A stretch of DNA of 50,929 nt from JAEUTH01 sp044230205 (lineage in GTDB: Bacteria; Bacteroidota; Bacteroidia; AKYH767-A; OLB10), in the NCBI GenBank assembly GCA_044230205.1, contig JBGARN010000014.1, positions 1-50,929 on the forward strand. Direction: 5' to 3'. Positions 50,426 through 50,929 of the stretch are shown one piece after another. Position 1 is the stretch's first letter. Every line of letters begins with the position of its first letter. Made by a program: the position numbers and the translations under genes. A model generated the notes under the pieces. The model did no database searches. It saw nothing but the letters and a program-made list of their open reading frames with translations, and was not told the origin of the DNA.

Positions 50426-50713
50426 TCATCGGTTCATTTTCGCCAGGCACTTGTCAATCTCTTCAATGTAACGGTTTATATTATTCTTAAGTTCCAGATT
50501 CGAATCTGACTTTTCTTCGTTACGGCTTAACTGCGCCTGTTTTGCCTGCTTTAACTGTTCATCCAACTGATGAAGTTTAATGCTTTGATCTTCTATTATG
50601 CTGTTCAACCTGTTATTTAACTCAACAATTTTTTTATTTTCTGCAACAGATTGTTGATGCAAATGTATCAATTTTTCAATGTGAGCATTCAATGTGGAAA
50701 TTTTATCATTCAT
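50426..50713 (-). CDS. Small coiled-coil protein upstream of zapA
   Basis: A 95-residue protein from the ATG at 50713 (MNDKISTLNAHIEKLIHLHQQ). A start at 50770 would add 19 residues (IIDKTFF...) that break the coil pattern. Almost the whole length is heptad-like and charged (LHQLDEQLKQAKQAQLSRNEEKSDSNLELKNNINRYIEEIDKCLAKMNR). It resembles small proteins encoded directly before zapA in Bacteroidota. By position it may be a division factor working with ZapA (a ZapB-like role), but that is inference. The 19-bp gap indicates an operon. Confidence 0.75.
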   Translation of the reverse strand: MNDKISTLNAHIEKLIHLHQQSVAENKKIVELNNRLNSIIEDQSIKLHQLDEQLKQAKQAQLSRNEEKSDSNLELKNNINRYIEEIDKCLAKMNR

Positions 50714-50880
50714 TATTTCTTCTTTTCTGATAAGTGTCAAATTTGAAAAAAATGTTTTATCAATAATCAAACTTTACCATTAGTTTTTAAACAATTGAAT
50801 TGCCTTGATTCAAACATCTTCGAATAAGCAGTTTTGTATAAATTCGGCCTCTCATTATACTCCTGTCAATACATAAAATC

Positions 50881-50929
50881 ATGAAGTCTGAACTATTAAG
50901 CAACATTATTGCATATCTCGAAACTTTTG
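50881..50929 (+). CDS. Start of a divergent gene (3' end outside the window)
   Basis: An ATG at 50881 opens a frame of 16 codons to the window edge, reading MKSELLSNIIAYLETF. The helical start would suit an HTH regulator of the MarR type, but that is too short to judge. The 167-bp divergent gap to the start of the zapA-linked gene leaves room for promoters in both directions. Confidence 0.45.
   Translation, partial: MKSELLSNIIAYLETF

Overview
The window looks like a chromosomal segment of a member of the Bacteroidota, probably near the Chitinophagia/Sphingobacteriia branch. The evidence is: AT-rich DNA; five secreted proteins ending in type A type IX secretion system (T9SS) sorting domains; SprB-type adhesin repeats; a TonB-dependent receptor paired with a DUF4249 lipoprotein; DUF4199, DUF4139 and DUF6580 proteins; and repeated TAnnTTTG promoter boxes, the -7 element of the Bacteroidota primary sigma factor. 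Shine-Dalgarno sequences are mostly absent. I saw no transposase, integrase, phage gene, CRISPR array or tRNA. This is mainly housekeeping and surface-protein chromosome, not a mobile island.

Layout. 1-7.6 kb: the 3' end of a large SprB-repeat T9SS protein, a TonB receptor/DUF4249 pair, and thioredoxin reductase. 7.7-11 kb: two paralogous membrane histidine kinases on the minus strand. 11-14.4 kb: an NlpC/P60 peptidase overlapping a lipoprotein gene, then a DUF4199/glycosyltransferase pair. 14.5-19 kb: SRP RNA with a clear promoter, a small transaldolase, a one-helix membrane protein, a TonB-like energy transducer, and a peptidoglycan glycosyltransferase fused to a long envelope domain. 19-22.5 kb: an amidohydrolase lipoprotein and a DUF4140/DUF4139 protein.

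22.5-27.2 kb is a minus-strand run: TPR protein, ComA-like phosphosulfolactate synthase, rhodanese, DedA, shikimate dehydrogenase and a DUF6580 membrane protein. 27.5-34 kb holds an unrecognised helical protein, pyrR-pyrB, an alpha/beta hydrolase, a class IV aminotransferase, a rhomboid protease and an M43 metallopeptidase. 34-42.3 kb holds an orphan OmpR-type response regulator, three T9SS-exported proteins and a lipoprotein. 42.5-50.9 kb is core: mnmA, a CHAD protein, PspC, dnaX, an ABC-2 permease, rny, a 6S-like RNA, zapA, a coiled-coil protein, and the first codons of a divergent gene.

The most notable signals are: (1) an A10 run in dnaX exactly at the end of the clamp-loader core, where slippage in either direction gives quick termination and so a gamma-like product; (2) a 205-nt rod-shaped RNA with a 22-bp closing helix between zapA and rny, best read as 6S RNA; (3) a one-base frameshift inside the signal peptide of the six-Ig-repeat T9SS protein; (4) a dnaX promoter that places the transcription start on the ATG; (5) the ComA-like/rhodanese sulfur pair. 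I did not find a convincing wholly new multi-gene system.
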